NCBI RefSeq assembly: GCF_048128805.1 | Contig: NC_136017.1 | Coordinates: forward strand, 7,951,807 to 8,015,806 | Origin: Centroberyx gerrardi | Taxonomy: Eukaryota; Chordata; Actinopteri; Beryciformes; Berycidae | Direction: 5' to 3' | Length of the DNA: 64,000 bases | Part shown: positions 35,096-49,164 of the stretch, in pieces | Layout of the letters: the number at the start of each line of letters is the position of its first letter | Numbering within the stretch: the first letter of the stretch is position 1 | The notes under the pieces: generated by a model | The model's input: only the letters and a program-made list of their open reading frames with translations | Database searches by the model: none | What the model was told of the DNA's origin: nothing | Position numbers and translations under genes: made by a program

Positions 35096-37865
35096 CACAA
35101 CACATTAGTATCCAATACATGGGAGAACCTTGTATGTTTTTCTCAAAGGAATGAACAGATGAACACATGCTGTCAAGAGGAATCTTTCAGTGCATCAGGT
35201 ACATTTTATCAAAGTTGAAGTCATGCCAAGGTGATAACACATGATTTTGCGATCCAACATATAAAATACAATTATATGGACTAAATTTAGGAGTAAAGTG
35301 CAGCAATGGCTGGTAACAATACTTTTAGCCAATGTATAAATTATTGGCTTTAACAGGTAGTCCAGATTTTTAAGAAGACATTTTTTCATCATGAACTGTC
35401 AGTCCCTGCAATTCATTCAAAATGCACCAACGTTGTCTGGTCGTCGATTTTTAAACTGCAAGGTCTCAGCACTTGCTCAAGATGGTAGTAAAAGTCAGTA
35501 GGGCCGAAAACACTGTGAATCTTGATGATTAGCGGGATTGAAGGGATGGGTGCCAATCAAGACCAAGTCCATCTTTTATTTCTCAATTGGAGCTGATCTG
35601 GATCTTTCTGTAAAACTACTACCATTACTAGAAATTTTAAAATGAAATAACTATGATTCTAACTGCTAAAAGCATGCTCATATTCATTTGACAGTGTTGT
35701 CATTAAATGGCCATGGTCACATACTATCAAATCAATAAATTATGAATTCCTGCATACATGGCCCCTTAGTTTAGGTGTATTTCTCAGTAGGTTGAATAAT
35801 ATACCTTCTCATTTTAATATTTGAGTTCTCATAAAAATGTATTTCCTAAATTGAGGGAATTGAAAAGGAACTGAGCCCACGTCTGTACCCAAAAGACCTG
35901 AATGCCTATTATATCGACTGTAGCCTCAGGCTGAGCCTCTGCCTGAAACTATGAGGACATACCTGGGTAATTTTACGGCGACATGAGCACATTTTCTGGT
36001 GTATGCCTTTTACCACTACTATGAAATAAAACTCATTTTGTGTGTAAAAGAATATGCCTTTCATTGTCAGTAGAGCAGCCAAAAAGTGGATATTCACACC
36101 ACTGAGTCATAGTTCTCAAATTTCTTGGTTTGGCAGAGTTGTTCATGTTCTCAAGTATTGAGAGAATAGTCTGAGATCGTAGATATAACTTGAGTTTTGC
36201 CAAGCCTTTCTGTGCCTGAAGTTCGTGCTTACTGTTGTTAAACCTTTGTCCTCACTAATCATGCAGATAGACGTAAGGGTCAGACAGACAGGCAGCTATG
36301 CAGTTAATCAGACAGGCAGGAAAGCAGACAGACACTAGGGCCAAACAGAAAGCCGATCTCCGTTTTTCACCTGAATCAATATTGTTTATTGTGGTAGACA
36401 CAGACAGAGAGAGGGATGGAGAGAAGGGGGAGAAGGAACAGGAGACCACAGAAAAGAGTCAAGTTCCCACCCACAGGTGTGTGTATGAGTGTGTGTGTGT
36501 GTGTGTGTGTGTGTGTAGGTGCTGATGGGTGGAGGATGTTTTCAGTGGATTGTTTATGGTCATTTGAGACGTTATGAACATGTAACATACATTTCACATG
36601 CCTTAGTTTCCAGAAAATTACATGCACTAAACATTCCAAAGGAGTACTGACACAAACTTTAATCTCTTAATTCATTTAAACCGAAGGTCTTGGGCAAAAC
36701 AATTAAATTTTAATTTTAATTCACACTGAGTGTACACTCTACTAGTTTGACTCACATTCACTCAAAGCAGCATTTGATTGAGTTCAACACAGTTAATCAG
36801 AGCTGAGGATAGTTGACATTCTACAATACGGTTGAAACACACAAAGAGTGCTGTAGATAGATGATAGATGATTTTAATATTGCTTAGAAGTTGCCTGGGT
36901 GTCAGTATACCTTCCAAGAAAGCACTATAATAATATGTGACTAACAAAACACAGGAACACATGTACACATCTGTCCGTCAAAGTTTTTAATCAATAATTT
37001 GAATCAATCAAGACTATTTAAATACTCAGTAATGGCATAAAAATAAAGAAAAACATTGTCTCTGGAAACAGTTTTTCCCAACATCCATTAAGCAGTGGTG
37101 GACCACCACAGAAAAAGCACTGCAACTGGGAAAATGGGAAATAAAAAAAACAACAACATTATTTAGCTTGATCTCCCTCCAGTTCAAAACACAAATATAC
37201 AGTAGGACAAATGTTTAAGATAATCACTAAGATCAATTTTAGTATAAAAGCAGAAACAGAAACTAAAATCATTCCCGATCACCACTGATACTACAAAAAT
37301 ATGGGGAGACACTGAGCATCCATTCTCCTTCACTTTTCTTTGATTGGTAATATTCTCTTTAGTTTACAGACATTGAAACTGGGTGAGTGACTGGAGTATA
37401 AAGACATGTAAAGGGCTTTGGGAAAAGTTATGATATTCACTGTTAAATATTTTACAACTACAGATGATTTCATCTTCAAAATATCAATGTTTTAAATATG
37501 ATTAAAATTATAAATATTTACAAATAATATTACTTAGGGCGAGCATGTAAAGTGAAATTAAGAGAAGACCCAGAACTGTATCCTGGTCGATACGAAAACA
37601 AACAAAACAGGCACAAGTGGTCCCATCTGCTATGACGAATTGGGATCTGTTAGTCATGTCTGAGTGAAACCAGCACAGAGCAGTGCCACAGAGGTCAACA
37701 TTTTACAGACAGGAGCTTGTCGTGAGTATTTCAGTTTAAAAAAATGTATTTTATAAGACAGGATCTGACATAAAACCCCAATACACTCAGAAACCTTAGG
37801 GAGGTGATTATGAGTATGTGACTGGGATTACTGAGTAGCCACATCCCTTCACAGGAAAAGGTTGA
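35096..37865. other. Convergent intergenic region
   Basis: This lies between the 3' ends of znf654 (+) and the VEGF-family gene (-). It is AT-rich with a GT microsatellite at about 36484-36516. No gene was recognised. The far end of the VEGF-gene 3'UTR may reach into this stretch, but I could not fix its polyA site. Confidence 0.5.
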
Positions 37866-38118
37866 TTAAAGCTGCACTAGCCACAACGTTTATGTAAAAA
37901 TACACTCATATTTTCAGCCTAAATCACAAAGTGTGGCTGTAACATATTTTCATTCTCACCATCTCCATCTCTACTAGCTGCTGAGAAGAAATTGAAGTCC
38001 CAGCAGTGCGTAGTTTACTGATATCACATTACATGATGATTTCTGGGCAATGAAGTCCTTCAAACTTTCAGAAATTCTGTTTTTGTGTGAAGTGTGAAGT
38101 TGCCTAGTGCAGCTTTAA
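37866..38118. mobile_element. 253-bp MITE with 15-bp inverted ends and TTAA borders
   Basis: TTAAAGCTGCACTAG at 37866-37880 is perfectly inverted at 38104-38118. The ends begin and finish with TTAA, the target used by piggyBac-type elements. The interior is non-coding. Confidence 0.75.
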
Positions 38119-38299
38119 TCTAGTTTAAAAAGACTGGACTGTGGTCTGTTATTGTCTTATTCATTTTCCCGTTCACACACACATACTTGGGTGTGTTTCA
38201 CCAGAGGAGTCAGGACTTGGGAGTGGTTGAATATCTTGGTCAAAGACATTATGGCAGGGATGGACACTGGCTGCAACACTCATTAGTCCGTTCCACCCT

Positions 38300-39115
38300 C
38301 AACTCTATTAGCCGGTCTCCTGCTGTGATTGATTAGTTCCAGTTAGGCCTTGTGTAATTGGCTTTGGGAAGAAGGCCTGGACATGCCCATTCTCACTATG
38401 ACTCCAATTCACTATTGTAGTCATATCTTGAGTCAGTGAGCTCTTAAATCAGGTCGGCTCAGTCTGCTCTTCCCCTTTGAAAAGAGTCCCAGAGAGCCAT
38501 CTCTCCTCACTTACTCTCTTTGGCTAAGGTCGCTCCATGATGATGTTTCCACTGGTTCTAGGGTTTTAGTATCAGGCTTCGCTCTTTTGCCCGGGTCCTG
38601 TCATTTGTCAGTACCATTCTGCCTACTCCTTATGACTGATCTGTACTAGTCATCATGTCATCATGTGATTGGGCAGTTTAATTTCTACCATTATGTGAGT
38701 GCTCAAGTCCACCCTGCTGCATATGGGTGGCCATTTTGGTCTTTTGGTTTCAGTGGGCAGCTCCGTTCTCCTGTCGTCCCCTTGGACAACTGGGTCAAAG
38801 AGTTTCTAGCTTTTGGCAAGAGGGTCAGAGTGCAGGCATTGTCACTATAACCCCCCCGTATGCTGCTTGTAGTCTGTTGAAATCCAATTCCACTCACTTA
38901 CCCACTTGTTATTGTGTCATTCCACTTTCCTGCCCTCCTGTGAAGGGGCAGTTCCACCACCCTGCACCCTTGTTATCTAGCCTTGGGACGAAGGCCAGAA
39001 AATTGCCGTTCCGAGCACAACCCCAGTTCGCCGTCTGCAGTCCGCTGACAACCAGTTCCACCCCTCTGTCCTCCTGTGATTGGTTAATTCCACTCGGGCC
39101 TCATGTAGTTGGGAA
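38300..39115. repeat. Degenerate tandem-like repeats overlapping the VEGF gene 3' end
   Basis: A module containing CCTGTGATTGG-TAATTCCA and CTTGGGA-GAAGGCC recurs around 38322, 38665, 38930 and 39072. The pair 38866-38945 and 39034-39090 also aligns (GTCTG-TGA-AA-CCA-TTCCA). The copies are strongly diverged. The last copy includes the stop codon region of the minus-strand gene. Confidence 0.5.
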
Positions 39116-42100
39116 TGCACTGGCAGACATGGTGGCTGTAGTAAAACCCAGCCTGGCACAGCCGTCTGGGCTTTCTGCAAGGCAACCTGTAACAACTTGA
39201 GCGAAAGAGAGAGAGACAGGAGAGAAAGCCAGGGGAGCAGAGATAAAACAGGAGGTTGGGAGGGAGATGGAGAAATAAAGAGGGAGAGAAGAGGGGAGAA
39301 AGGAGACATAGACAGAAGTGAGACAGACAGAAAATGTGGTAAGGAGAGAAAGTGGTAGGAGAAAAGGATGGAAATAGAGAGAAAGAGCGAGAGAAGCGAG
39401 AAAGGGAGAAGGAAAGCAAAAGGGAATGAGGGAGAAGACAAAGAGGGAGGCATAAGGAGAGACAGGGTGAGATTGAGGTGGTGTAAGGGGAGGATGGGAG
39501 AGGAATAGAGGGTTAAAGACAGAAGAGTAAGCGGTTGAAGCAAAGGGGTCAAAGAGGGAAAGGGAAAACAAGGGGAAAAAAGATTATATTCTGTTGGCAT
39601 GAATGCAATTGATTATCCACATCTTCACATCCCTTTTGGATAAGCCACGATCCAAGTTTTATTTGTGTGTGCATGGGAGTGTGTATATATCTTTCTGTCT
39701 CTTTGTGTGTCTGTGTGCGTTTTCCTCCCAAGAGTGGAGAGGAATATGGCCGATTCTAGGAACTCGCCTCTTCAAAATCACAGTAGGTGTACTATCTCCT
39801 GTTTTTGTGTGTGTGCATGTGTGTGTGTGTGTGTGTACCACCTCCTGTGACCAGATGTTGAATCAAACTAAAAAAAAAAGGACAAAACAATGAAAAGAAT
39901 GATGGAAAAGAAAGAGTTCGCCTTGTCTCCCGCATGCTGGAATAATAACTTCCCACACTGTCTTATCCTAGAGCTGTCTATCTCAAAGAGCTGGGCCAAA
40001 AAAGTCCCAGACGCCCTTTAATGTCTTAACCGCTTTGTTACTACATATTCATTAGCATTGGTCTCAGGACAACAGATTACATTTTCTCATTTTGGCTCCC
40101 AGGCTAGAAAAGTTGTTTGTGCCCCAAATTGAATTCAACCCAATGGCTACTTGGACGGACACAAAGCGATCACAGATTTCATTTGTTTCAAAATAAAGAA
40201 ACAGTTTCTAAAATGTTGTAACTCACCCCCACCTTTCTCAATCGGGCCTCTCCCAGGCTGAGAAAGTTTGAGACCCTCTGGTATGAAAGGTCATTTGCAT
40301 ATATTTCACTGAAGTTTCCCACACGGTTGTACAACACGACCTTTATTAGAATTCACAGGGAATAGTGAGAATACTAGGATGGCACTCATGTCAAAGCTTA
40401 TGGATGCTTATGTTTTTCTTCGTGCCTGTCGCTCTGTTTATTTGTCCGCCTGTCTGTCTGATAGCTGGTCTGCTAGCTGTCATCAAGCTCTCCAAGCTCT
40501 CTCTCTCTCCTCGTCTTTAATTTCCTCCCCCATCGCTCCGTCTCTCCTTCTCTCTCTAGGCCTCTAGTGTAGGGTCAGGGGAGGGCTGATCTCTTGCATG
40601 CTGGTTGTGGGAACATGACACGCATGCAAGCACGCACATACACATGCAGCTGAGAACAGGGTAGGACATTTAGGACACTTGATGTCCATAAAAGGTCATG
40701 GAAACATCTGACAGAGGGTGAACGAAAGAAAAGAGAGAAAGAAAGAGTTCTTTTTTCCAAGTGTGGAATGTATGACATGTCCATTGAGAGTTCTCTCTCT
40801 CTCGCTTTCTCTCTCTTTCTCCCCCTCCAAATGCCTTTCTCTCAAGGCTCTGGTTACTCTCTCACTCTTTCCTCATCCCTCTCTCTTGCAGCTCTCCCTG
40901 CTTGAAGCTGGGGGGACGCAGGAGGGGGGTGTGTGGCACCCTAAAGCCTGAATGTTGCCCCACCGGCCTGAGAGGACACCTTCAGCATCGCGGAGAGGGC
41001 CAGTTCTCCCGCCGTAGGCCACTGGGACAGGTAACTAATGTCAGGTATTACCCTGATGGGCTGCCATAGATGTGTTACTTTCCACCTATAGAGGCTTTGC
41101 AATTGCATCACAAATGTCCCAAATGTCACAAAAGTCTAGTGCCATCATGGAGGTCCATTGGAGAAATGTCTGTGCACGAGGAATGGCTAAATCTATAACA
41201 ACCAGGCTAAAAGAAGAGAGATACCTGGAAAAGATTGTTGTGGTGCGGGTGTAGGCCGATTCAGTAATGTTATAAGTGAAAGTGAATAGTCTAATAAAAT
41301 TGTTTCCAAATTTAGGTTCCTGTGAAACAGGAAACCGTCTTGTCTCACTACTCCAAAACACTGAGCTGTGGCTTGTAAAAAGTCACCTTAAATTTTTTTT
41401 TTGCATTGTTTGGTAGATAACTAGCCAGCAGCTAATTTAGCAAAGTAACTACTATGTTAACATGTAACTAGTAACCACTTCTAAAGATAGCTTCTACTAG
41501 ATACATTAGCTAGTGTGCAAATCAAATAAATGTTTGCTGACCAGATACTATGGTTAGCTAGCCAACAAGCTGATTATCTAGACACAATTATCAGTAATGA
41601 AATTATCAGTTCCCAGTCAAAAACAGCACAGAAATGAACCATGTCTATTGAATTCTGTTGAGACAGCCAAGTTGTACTTTTAGAAACACCATCAACTGGT
41701 CACAGCCGCTGCTGCCCAAGAGGTGAGGACCTCCAACATGGCCGCCAGAGGGTGTGTTACATCACCTGCAAGCCCTATATTGTCACCGACATACTTAAAA
41801 TTTTCTTTTTAAGGAGCCTGAGTGTGCTGAGACAATAGGCTAGTCAGTAATGTCTTTGGCCACTTACTGCAGTGAACGCCTTTATGCAGTAAAATGAGAG
41901 CGTTTACCGATGACTGGCATACTGGAATACTGTTGCGAAATGCATCTTCTTTTTATTCTTTCTTTCTGGAAATGCTGGTTTGAGGTTTACCTCAGATTGT
42001 GGATTTTTGTTTTGTGCAATTGTGGATTTGGTAAAAGAAGAACCAGTAACTCGAGTGACTTTCACTAGGGCTTGGAAACTAGACTTAGATACTGTTGCCC

Positions 42101-45100
42101 CAGTGCATACACACTGTTTTCAGCCAGTCTCTGTCTTGTACACAATTTTGAAAGATGTGGAAAAAGTGGGGTGGGGAGCAAGAGTGAATAGGGGTGTGTG
42201 TCTGTAATAACGGAACACCCATCGCTCCATTTTTCCCACCTATCTCACAATTTTCTGATCTGCAAACAATTTGACGCTGCCAAAGGCAAAATACCTGCGT
42301 TGACATCACTGATTGAGGTGTGGCCAGAAGTGCAACACAGTTGAAAGTTTCAGCCCTTAGAGAGCAGTGCAACAATGAGGACTTAATTTGAAAAATGTCA
42401 TTAAGTACAGGATTAATGCTATTCACCATATAGAAGCCGTATAACCATGATTACAGCTCAAAAAACGTGCTTTCAGTGTCTTGCTCAAGGACACTTCAGC
42501 AGGACTTCTTTCTCTTATTACTAAATCTAGCGACTCTGATACTTTTCTGTAGCTTACCTGCAGGTATTGGGGTTGAATCTCTTGCCTTGCCGCAGACAGG
42601 ACTGTGGACTCTCTCTACACTGGCACAGGCAGGTGTCAGGGTTGAGGGGCTGATTCCCAGGGCATTCTGCCTCACACACACAGCCACACAGCTCCACGTC
42701 CCAGCGCTGGCCGGGGGGGCACCACTTCCCCTCTCCTTGGCCCTCGCACTGGCATTCGCCTGCAAGAGGAGAGAATAAAAATACAGTGAAGGACACAGCA
42801 AAATAGCATGAAGGCTTTTTATGTTACAGTATGGTGGACATTTCAGTTTAAAACAAACAACAAGAAGCTTCATCATGCTCAGATAGTTTAGTGGTTAATT
42901 CCCCTCTGTCTAAATCAATAATAAAACACTACGGTTGACTGGACCGCCCACTCTCCTTTTATGAGTAAAAACCAAACTTCATCAGATCTTTCTGCTTTGT
43001 ACGCTTCTCTCAATTTTGTTGGGCTAAATATTTGGCGTTCAGGTTCTGACTTGTGGGATATTTGTGGGAAGCCCAAGTTCCCTGTGCTTTTCCTATCTGC
43101 GTTTGTCTTTTCTGGCTTGGTTTTATAATCTTTCTTTGGTGCGTTCAGACTGGCACTCCCATACTTGGTCCTTGTGAAATGCTTTTCTTGCTCATTTCTT
43201 CTTTGAAAAAAGGAAGACAGGCCAAGAAGTAGCCTTAGAAAAATAAAGCCTTTTTTTAAACTTGCACACAAAAGAAGAGACTTCCATTTTTTAAGTATTA
43301 TTTTACCCTTGACTCCAATGAGCACCTTTTTTTTCAAACAGACTTTAGTGGTTTGGAGAAGCATATATCAAGGAAGCACTATCTCCACTCTCCACTATCG
43401 CAGTATCTCCACTTCATTCCTTCTTTCACTTCTTCCTAAGATTCCTGACATCCTTCATGTTTTCTTGTACAACGTTGATACATTTTAATTCTATATTTTT
43501 AACAATTATATTCTAAAAAATATTTCCAACAACTGACACCATCCTCACAGGTGTTGTGGTCCAGTCTCCAGCCTGGATCGCAGCTGGCCTCGGTGAGTCC
43601 GTTGCGACAGACGCACTCGCAGGTTGACTCCTCCAAAACCCTGTTGGGCCCACAGAGAGCCAGCAGCCCCGAGTCCAGAGCCTCTGGAGCCCATGCATGG
43701 AGAGGAAGGAAAAAAAACAAAGACATTTAAATAGTCGATTTGTTGTCTTCTAAATTTAGCTGTCTTCTCAGGTTTATTTAGTCATTTCTTTTGTTTTGTT
43801 TTTCATGGTTGCCAGGAGGACAAGCATCTGTACAAGTTGCTGAGAGACTGTAGGATTTTCATTAGGTCCTTGTTGAGCTGTGCAGGTCTGAAATGCCTGT
43901 GGTAATTCAGTGCAGTTGCATTGGAAGAATGCTTTTTCTGTTTCACATTTTTCTCCAGTTCATATTGCTTGTGGAGGCATTTGGCTAGCTAATAGGAGAT
44001 TCATTTCAAGTTCCCTGGTTTCCGTATAAGGTAAATCAGAGCCCTGTCTGCTTCCCAAACCCATTCCATGTGTCTTCATCTAAAATTGCCCTTCTTCTGA
44101 ACGTCCACACTGCCTTTTCCCAGAGAGAGCTGGACCGCAACAGTGTGTGTGACACTGACAGACTCAGGTTTGTGAGCATCTCTGTCAGTTTGTCTAACTT
44201 TGTCTCCTTTACTGTTGTGCAATTTGTTCTTCTTTCCATCATCATTCATCCTCCTAGTGTAGGCTATTTTGAGACTTTGTTTTACCATGACATGGCAAGT
44301 AAGAGGAAAAAGAAAAATCAGTAGTTGGCGATAGTATGGATTGTAGTACACCGTTATATGTTCTATACCAACGTTATGGTAAATAGACCTACTCTTATTA
44401 GATAGTTTTCAAGTATTGGAAAATAATGTCAGGGGAAATAACAGAGTTTAGTGGCTTCAGTCTGTTCCTATAAGTCAGAGTAAAATTTACACTTGCACAA
44501 AGCTACTCCTACTACTGTGTGTGGTATTATTAAAAAACAGCTAAATGTTTCTTCTCATTGTAAATAAGAACATTAGTTCCTATTTTTTTCTATAGCAGTG
44601 AAGCATGCATGCGGTTTATATTGTTTTACATAGTTTTAATTCCTTTATAGGCCAAACAATTAGAGACCTATACACTTTTCTACCAAAGTTGTATTCATGC
44701 AGGCACAGAAGTAAAATGGCAGAAAAATGTAATTCGAGAAAGTATTCAGATGTCATGTGTCAATTGGATTAAAATTCCCTCGGGGGCAATTTCATGCAAA
44801 ACATTTCATATCATATGCTGCTCAGGCACCATCATTAGGCTGTGAGCAGGAGTTTAAAATTTGCTCTTGCCAAATCTGGCTTATATCCTAACAAGCTAAT
44901 ATCCAGTCTCCTCAATACAGCTCAGTGGGATTTTAAGGTGTAGCCACAGACTGAAATACATTGTTCAGTTATGGATGACATTCTGTCGTATATCCTGATC
45001 CTGGCTGACATAGTGAAATTGGACAAAAGAAACTCACTTATGGGTTTTAGGCAATATTTTTCTTTTCAAAATTGATGATATGATATCCTTTTATATGCCA

Positions 45101-48100
45101 GCAAAGCTGTTGTCACGTCTCCTAAATACATATAAATGGTATTTTAATATCATTCTCGGGTGGATTCTGGTGCAGAGCCATGGTTTTTCAGTTCAGTTTA
45201 GTGTTTGCGAGGTGACAGAGTAAGAATATCTATCTACTTCTTTCTTACAGTGTTTAGCTCTCAGATTATGCAGTTGTTGGAAGGTGTGGCAGTCATCTTA
45301 ATCAGTGAAATCACCTGCTGTAGTGTTTGGTTGGAATGAAAACCTGCAGACTCTCGGCCCTCCATGGTTTGACACATACTGTACTCTGTGTCAAACCCCC
45401 TGCTATATTGATCCCCCTCAATGTGTGACGGACTATTTTCCCCATGAGGTAAATCATGTCATTTTACAGTATTTGAGTGCTTGATTTAGGTTTTGTATAT
45501 TGTTTGTTGGACTTCTAAGTGGGCTTAATCCTTTGTTGAGGATATAGTAGACTTTGCTGAGTGTATGTTACCAGAGACAGTGGTTGTTAAGTTGTAGTAG
45601 TGAGCGATTATTGGTGATTTAATTCGATTTTTTGTTGTTTTATTTTCATTTGCCAAGATGCTCACAGCTTGCAAGCGTGTCACTAGTGCTAAGCTACTTT
45701 TCATTTGTTTTGATAATAGACTGGGACCCAAAATGGAGCCCAGTCTGAAAGAGCCGCTGAACGGTTGCTCAGCACAAAGGGAATAACAAGCCCAACACTT
45801 CTTATATATGACATAAGATCACACAGGCACACTTACCCATCTCAGAGTAGTTACTGCCGTCAGCAGGGACACACAGACAGTTGACTGGATCCCATAATAG
45901 TCCTGACGCACAGGGAACTTGGGGAGGAGAACACCTACACACACACAAATGTATGATAAATGTATAAACAGGTGCCCTTGCTTGTGTTGTATTAAAATCT
46001 CATGTGTACGTCGCTTTGGATAAAAGCGTCTGCCAAATGGGAAATTGTAATTGTGAACACGTAAAACATGTTATTATATGAACAAACACACAGACACAAA
46101 TGTATGAAAACTCACACACATTCACTCTCATGCTCACTCACAAGTGATCTGTTGCAGCTCGTCTTATAATGGAGTGGAGCGGCCGTTTGGACAGGCACTC
46201 GCAGGAGGTGTGGTTGACGAAGGTTACCATGACGACAGAGCGATCCATCCTGGGCGGGGACAGTTCCATCAACTGGCAGGAAGAGAGATGAAGGTTAGAG
46301 GTGGGCGTGTGTGTGTGTGTGTGTACAAGATGTTTGCCAGTGTGTGTGCTCTGTAATGCTCAGCAAAGTGTCAAAGCAAACAGAAAAGATAATGTGGCTT
46401 GTGAATCATAGTGCGGACATATGGATCCAACTGTAGAAGTATGGCTAATGATACTTTTCTCAGATAATTGTATATTATGCACTGCAGATTGTGTACAAAT
46501 TTATTGTATCACTAAAACAGTAAACTTTGGGACTCTTACCTCTGTCTTGTCAACAAAAAGAGCCTTTGCTTTTACTTTGTTTGCCTAGCTCCTCTGTATT
46601 ATACATAATTTTAGGGTCACAGGAATATTTTGTTACATCTAATATCAGAGCGCTGAGGCTCCTTACTATTGATTATTTTTAATACCAGTGGTCTAGGAAT
46701 TGAACAGTTGAAATGTTATTCTACTGTTGCACTCATTGTTAGTGGCTCGCAGCAAGTGTGTACTTTATGGCTAAGCACCAAGGTTATGTAATGGTTGCAA
46801 GATTGTGCAAGTGTGTGTGAGAGTGTGTGTGTGTATGGACTTGATGTCCAGTTGCAGCCAAATAGAAGTCCCACTGCAGTAGGGTGGATTAAAGCACAGA
46901 TGAGCTTGTTGCATAACTGGGTAGATTGGTTTCTGTGCTTTTTCTTGAGGCACTTTGAGGTACAATAGCACAAAATACCAGCATGGTAGCATAATGGAGC
47001 TCAATTCAAAATACTATAAGTACTAAACAACAAGAAGAATACAATAACAATAAACTATCATTTGCGTTATAAATAATAGGGTTACAGTTATGCTTCAAAA
47101 ATTAATTTATGCTTATGCTTTTTATGCAGTGTTAAATAACTAAGATAGACAATAAAAATGCCATGTCATGGATTAATAACATGAAGGTAAAGCAGGCAAA
47201 TACAAGTATTAAATGGGTAAGAACAAATTACATAAATTCTGTCTGTAAAAACGCATTTTGAGAAGTAATTTAAAAGAAGACACAAAGCGACTGAAGCCGT
47301 ATCGCTTACTGTCTTGTTGACGAGCGAGTGACTTGTATTAGTGCAATAAAAAGCCTCGTTGTTGCAGCATCCGCCACACCGATGCAGCGACACGCAGCGA
47401 GGGAGGTAGAATTGACTGGTGGATTCTGGGTATTCCTTGGCGACCTCGACACACACTTCTCTGGGCCGACATGCGGTTTGCTGGATCTCTTCAAGGATGA
47501 CTGAAAACACAAACGCACACACACACAAATGATTAAGTAACATGGCTCCTGTTTGCTGACAGTTGTGTCTGACTACAGAAGGCTTTTGGGGTGTTCACCT
47601 AGCCGCTGTCAGAGGTTTTGGGGTGATGGATGCAAATTATCAGCTGCTCCGGTGATGAATCTAATTGTAGATCCCTCCATTTTCCATTATTCTTTCCAAC
47701 TAGGCTTCTTCTCTTCGTTTTATTGCTCTTGATCTTGTCCATTAAATGTGATATCTCAGGTGATTTTGATGAACTTGGAGAGATTATGCATTTAGGCACT
47801 GATGAGGATCAGTCTATAATTAAAGGTAATAATCTATAATTCAAGGTAAAACATTTTTAACTCAAACATAATATGTCAGACAACACTGGTCTGATTTTGA
47901 TGAAACTAGGAGAGATTATGCATTTTGGCAGTGTGTTCTGGTGTTCATTTACAAAAAATACACTTATTGGCCTGATGGAGGAGCTATAATTAAAGATCAA
48001 ACTTTTAAAGGCCCTAACTCCAACACCATCAGTCTGATTGACATTACCCCACACATCCAGCAATCCATAATTTTTCACTCAAACTATCCCAAAGTGGACC

Positions 48101-49125
48101 ACTGGAAACTGGAGGAATTCATATTTTTGTGATGCTCCTTTTTATGTAAAGCAACTCAACTTTTGTGTTTTTGGAAAGCGTCTTCATTTTTTACCTGCCA
48201 ACGTCCCGTCAGCTTTAAAGAGAGCCTCCTCCCTCGGCCGACCCCACAGGTCCTCATCGTCAGCGTGGTGGAGTGGAGGAAAGGACGCAGAGGTGGAGGA
48301 AGAGGAAGAGGAGGCGAGCTGCGACTTCTTCCTCAGGCAGTGCTGAAGCAAATTGTATTCCGGGTACAGTAGCTGTAATAGCTGATCCACGCTTGTCACC
48401 GTGTCCAAACTGGGTTGGTCGCCTGACAACACCGGAGCCTACAAGACAGGAGAGGAGAATTGAATACAATATGCAAGAAGACAGAGGAGGAGAGGAGGGG
48501 AGAAGAGAAGAGAAGACAAAGGCAACCAACTACAATTCTGCTGCACAACAGTGACTTTTATAACACAAAATTTGTTCGGTATTCCTACTTCCTAATTCCT
48601 ACCTTTTAGCCTTTAATATATTGGTTCAGACCAAACTTTAGTTACATAGATAACTTCCAAAGGACAGGAGAGGAGAGGAAAAAAGATATGAGGAGGGGAG
48701 AAGATGGAAAAAACACAGAGAAATCAGTAGATGGTATGATATTGTTCACTAGGATTCACTTCACTTGCAATTTAATCCGTAGAGAAAGTTGTATTTTGCT
48801 CATATTCAGAAATTTAATGCCACAATAACCTGTTTTTTTGGCATATCAAACCTATTAAGTATCATAGAAGTAATTGAGAATGCATGTGTGATCATTAATT
48901 AAGCTAATTAATGATTTGAAGTGTCTGTTTACATTTTGAACCGATAGAACTGAGGGTCTTAGCCCTGTTCAAAAGATCCGGGGAAAAACTATTAGACACT
49001 GTAGAATTTACAGTGTAAACTTTCCTTGTTCTAGCTGGATAAACATGGAATACCTCAGCTACCAATGTGTTGTAACATGTTGCTGCTGGCTACTGCAGTT
49101 ATTATGGGTTAGTGTGTCCTCTCCT

Positions 49126-49164
<39 letters not shown>

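Noticed and set aside
38977..39571. Long minus-strand open frames of 156-207 aa
   Set aside because: Most of the length is translated from a purine-rich (GAGA-type) tract and is Ser/Leu/Phe low-complexity. Only 39084-39195 is real coding sequence (last VEGF exon).
42915..43364. 149-aa minus-strand open frame between VEGF exons
   Set aside because: It lies in an intron, has Lys-rich low-information composition and shows no recognisable domain; a chance frame is the simplest reading.
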